Below are positions 26,133-28,518 of a stretch of DNA of 28,518 bases, one piece after another. The translations under genes and the position numbers were made by a program. Each line of letters opens with the position of its first letter. Position 1 is the stretch's first letter. The notes under the pieces are model-generated. The model saw nothing but the letters and a program-made list of their open reading frames with translations. It did no database searches and had not been told where the DNA came from. The stretch is from a virus. The stretch lies in IMG/VR virus record IMGVR_UViG_3300031705_000034, positions 1 to 28,518 of that record; one strand, written 5' to 3'.

Positions 26133-28472
26133 TTAAAATAATCTGTCGGCCGTTTCTTGCGCCCTTTGAATTGCAATCAATAAATCTTGCCCTTCCAATC
26201 TAATTTGTCCGCCTACATTTATATTTTGTGAACCGCCACTGTTTCCGATCATCCCTTGCAATTTATTTAATGGCGCTATAACTTCCGGATTTGATTTTGC
26301 ACCCGGATATTCACCAACCAATCCCATAGTTGGCCCCGAAACGATTCCACCGTCTGCAAATTTTGCAAAACTTCCACTAATTAAAGCGGTTGCACCGGCT
26401 AATAATGCCGGTAATACAAAAGCGGCTGCCGGGCCAAATGATGCTGCCGTTTGTGTTGCTGCGGTTGATGCTCCGGATAAAGCAATTTTTAAATTACTTG
26501 AAACTACTTTTAAGGCATCTTTTGCTAATGTACCAACAAATGCACCCATTGCAGATTGCGCACCGCCAAACATATTGGTAATTGCACCACCAATTGCACC
26601 AAAAGAATTATCAATCGCCGAACCTATTCGTTGCATTCTTTGAGAAGCCTCTTCTTGCGCCGTCATAAAGCTTAAAAAACGTTGTTTTTTACCCTCGTAA
26701 TCTTGGGTTTCTAATTGTGCGTTTGCAGCGTTGTTTTCTAATATTTTAACGGTTTCCGCTTCATTCATAACGTCCTGAATTCCCGCCATTTCCAAAGAAT
26801 TACCAACAACGGCTTCCCTTCTTTGCGCTTGTCCGTCTGTTAAAACTTGTAAAAGTTCAGTATTTTTCTTTTTTTCTGTTTCAACTTCTGAATTATCTGA
26901 ATTAGCAGAATCTTCTAAAGCCTTCGCCGTTGCTTTTAAGGCTTTTTCTTTTTGCTTTAAAGCTAAAATTTCTGATTTTAAAATTTCTACATTTTTCAAA
27001 GTTTGCCCGCCATAGCCTTCAGCAATTTTTTGTTGTTCAGAAGCTAATTTTTTTCTTTTTTCTGCAATCTTTTCCTCAATTTCTCCAATGTTTAAAGATT
27101 CTTTTAATGCATCTTTTTGTGCCTTTGTGTAGGAATATATAGCTATTCCAATTGCAGCAATAGCAGCCGCAACGGCTAAAATTGGGTTTGCAATCATTGC
27201 TGCAGTTAATAATCTAAAACCTGAAGCCACAATTGGCAACAAAGGGCCTAATGCAGAAAGTCCAACCGCTAATTTTCCAAAAATTATAATCAACGGGCCG
27301 GCTATTGCTAAAATTCCGGCAAATCCTACAATTGCATTTTGCATTGTTGGCGATAATGATTTAAATTTATCTGACATACTTGTCAAAAAACCCGCTATTT
27401 TTTCAACCGCCGGAACCAATGCAACCAAAATAACATTTCCCACTTCAATTAAAGACGCTTTCATTGCATTCAATGATTTTGTCATTTTAAAAGACGCTGA
27501 TTGTGATGTTTTTTCAAACGCTTCATCAGTCGCGCCCATTGATTTGGTTAATGAATCGAAAATTTGTCTATTGCTTTCTAATCCCGCACCCGTTAAATCC
27601 AAAACCCCTTTTAATGCTCTAATGTTTGGGAATATTGCCGTTGTATCTTGGCCGGTTTGTTTTAATCCGTTTTGTAACATTTCCAATGTTGCCAAAAGAC
27701 CTTGTTCACTTAATGATTTTTGAACACTATCAGTTGACATTCCCATTTTTTGAAATGCCATTTCCGCATCAGTTGTCGGCTTCTTTAAAGAAGCTAATAT
27801 TGCGTTTAATTGCGTTGCACCTTCAGCGGCATTTGTTCCCGTTCTCGACATTGCAGCCATTGCTGCAGCAACTTCATCAAATCGAACCCCCATATTGGAA
27901 GCGATAGGAATAACGCCACCCATTGCCCCAGCTAATTGTGAGGCCTCCAATTTACCTTCACGAACCGCCGCCGTTAATATATCCGTTGCACCCGAAGCGC
28001 TTAAATTTTCGGAACCATACGCGTTTAATGCTGAAGTAGATAAATCAGCAATCGTTTTTGTTTCACCTAATCCAACCGCAGCCGCTTTTAAAGACGCTTC
28101 TAAAACGCCCATTGCTTCTTCACCACGTAAACCTGCCGAAGTTATAAAAAACAACGCTTCAGCGGCTTCATTTGCGCTTTTACCGGTATCAACTGCCATT
28201 CTTTTAGCAGTATCACCCATTTTAGCAACTTCATCCGCACCAACTCCAACAAGGGCCGTTATTGACGTCATAGATTTATCAAAATCAAACGCCATTTTAA
28301 CAGATGCAGCACCAACCGCAACCAATGGCAAAGTCAATTTTGTTGTCATTGATTTTCCAACGTTTTGCATCTTTGATCCGAACGCTGAAAGTTTTGAACT
28401 TGCCGAAGATAATGCCGAATTTAACTTTGAACTATCACCGGAAATGTTAACTTTTAATTCTTGTTGTGCCAT
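26133..28472 (-). CDS. Tape measure protein
   Basis: I place the start at the ATG at 28472 (779 residues, MAQQELKVNI); an in-frame TTG at 28499 lies inside the promoter -7 element. Residues 35-335 match the TP901-type tape measure core: VGKSMTTKLTLPLVAVG, FDKSMTSITALVG, ALFFITSAGLRG, AMGGVIPIASNMGVRFDEVA, ALKGVLDLTGAGLESN. Residues 380-448 are strongly hydrophobic with several possible membrane spans. Residues 460-535 are a predicted coiled coil, and the end is Gly/Ala-rich with FADGGIVSGPTMGLVGEYPG. At the usual 0.15 nm per residue the tail would be about 115 nm long. It is first in the tail unit, with its own late-type promoter. Confidence 0.93.
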   Translation of the reverse strand: MAQQELKVNISGDSSKLNSALSSASSKLSAFGSKMQNVGKSMTTKLTLPLVAVGAASVKMAFDFDKSMTSITALVGVGADEVAKMGDTAKRMAVDTGKSANEAAEALFFITSAGLRGEEAMGVLEASLKAAAVGLGETKTIADLSTSALNAYGSENLSASGATDILTAAVREGKLEASQLAGAMGGVIPIASNMGVRFDEVAAAMAAMSRTGTNAAEGATQLNAILASLKKPTTDAEMAFQKMGMSTDSVQKSLSEQGLLATLEMLQNGLKQTGQDTTAIFPNIRALKGVLDLTGAGLESNRQIFDSLTKSMGATDEAFEKTSQSASFKMTKSLNAMKASLIEVGNVILVALVPAVEKIAGFLTSMSDKFKSLSPTMQNAIVGFAGILAIAGPLIIIFGKLAVGLSALGPLLPIVASGFRLLTAAMIANPILAVAAAIAAIGIAIYSYTKAQKDALKESLNIGEIEEKIAEKRKKLASEQQKIAEGYGGQTLKNVEILKSEILALKQKEKALKATAKALEDSANSDNSEVETEKKKNTELLQVLTDGQAQRREAVVGNSLEMAGIQDVMNEAETVKILENNAANAQLETQDYEGKKQRFLSFMTAQEEASQRMQRIGSAIDNSFGAIGGAITNMFGGAQSAMGAFVGTLAKDALKVVSSNLKIALSGASTAATQTAASFGPAAAFVLPALLAGATALISGSFAKFADGGIVSGPTMGLVGEYPGAKSNPEVIAPLNKLQGMIGNSGGSQNINVGGQIRLEGQDLLIAIQRAQETADRLF

Positions 28473-28496
28473 AATATTATTAAAAATGTAGTTAGA

Positions 28497-28514
28497 CAAA
28501 AATACAAAAAAAAA
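28497..28514 (-). promoter_or_regulatory. Late-type promoter at the right edge, upstream of the tape measure gene
   Basis: The minus strand reads CGTC, a run of nine T, then GTATTTTTG (-7-like element at 28497-28504). The T-run preceded by CGTC looks like the tail end of a terminator whose hairpin lies outside the window, as in the fusion at 6.8 kb. Confidence 0.5.
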
Positions 28515-28518
28515 GACG

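Noticed and set aside
27895-28491. 198-residue open frame on the plus strand opposite the tape measure gene
   Set aside because: It is antisense to a clear tape measure protein; its Ala/Pro/Ser-rich translation is what the complement of Ala-rich helical coding gives, and it has no promoter or leader of the kind used here.
1-28518. Circular genome or terminal repeats
   Set aside because: The two ends share no visible sequence; the left end cuts a gene, and key tail genes are absent, so the window is a fragment.
1-28518. CRISPR array, tRNA genes, insertion sequences or integrase with attachment sites
   Set aside because: No evenly spaced long repeats, cloverleaf, transposase or recombinase sequence was seen on either strand. 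The iterons at 20.2 kb are too short and have no spacers.

Overview
This window is a 28.5-kb piece of a tailed double-stranded DNA phage or prophage (siphovirus-like, HK97-type head) whose host is very probably a member of the Bacteroidota, most likely a flavobacterium. The host inference rests on the low G+C content, on promoter elements of the Bacteroidota type (TAnnTTTG at -7, in places with TTTG 19 nt upstream), on the near absence of Shine-Dalgarno sequences (starts are preceded by A/C-rich leaders such as AAAACAAA), and on protein families typical of flavobacterial phages. Every convincing gene is on the minus strand, so the genome is read from high to low coordinates. Neither end is natural: the left end cuts a fibre gene, and the right end stops just upstream of the tape-measure gene.

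Layout in the direction of transcription. (1) 28.5-23.9 kb: tape-measure protein and a large tail-tip/hub protein, closed by a terminator. (2) 23.75-15.4 kb, early/replication region: small Cro-like HTH protein, ERF single-strand annealing protein, small SSB-like protein with an acidic DDLPF tail, RecE-like PD-(D/E)XK exonuclease, a DnaA domain-IV-like DNA-binding protein, VRR-NUC nuclease, a winged-helix replication initiator carrying an iteron array inside its own gene (candidate origin), T7-type primase-helicase, orphan ParB-like protein, another PD-(D/E)XK-like protein and several small unknowns. (3) 15.3-8.4 kb, packaging and head: small and large terminase, portal, MuF-type head protein fused to an HExxH metallopeptidase-like C-terminus, a small Cys-containing protein, prohead protease and major capsid protein, closed by a terminator. 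(4) 8.3-6.4 kb: a cassette of tiny accessory genes (zinc-ribbon, DUF3310-like, membrane protein) and a PD-(D/E)XK nuclease isolated between two terminators like a moron. (5) 6.35-4.4 kb: head-tail connector, head closure, HK97-gp10-like and tail terminator. (6) 4.4-3.4 kb: lysis genes (small membrane protein, M15 peptidase endolysin, 3TM-type holin). (7) 3.3 kb to the left edge: baseplate/fibre proteins, including two related fibre genes in tandem.

Transcription appears to be organised as successive terminator-then-promoter blocks. Two promoter families can be seen. A late-type motif (GTATnTTTRC, often followed by RAAAATTT) precedes structural genes. An early-type family shares a near-identical A/T-rich spacer that may be a common operator. 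No integrase, major tail protein, tail-assembly chaperone, DNA methyltransferase, tRNA or CRISPR was seen; the missing tail genes presumably lie outside the window between the fibre genes and the tape measure. No stretch over 300 bases lacks a gene.

The items most worth following up are the lambda-O-like internal iteron array, the MuF-HExxH fusion, the promoter families with terminator/promoter fusions, and a peptide motif (RVxxDxGxxESxxC) shared by two different tail proteins.
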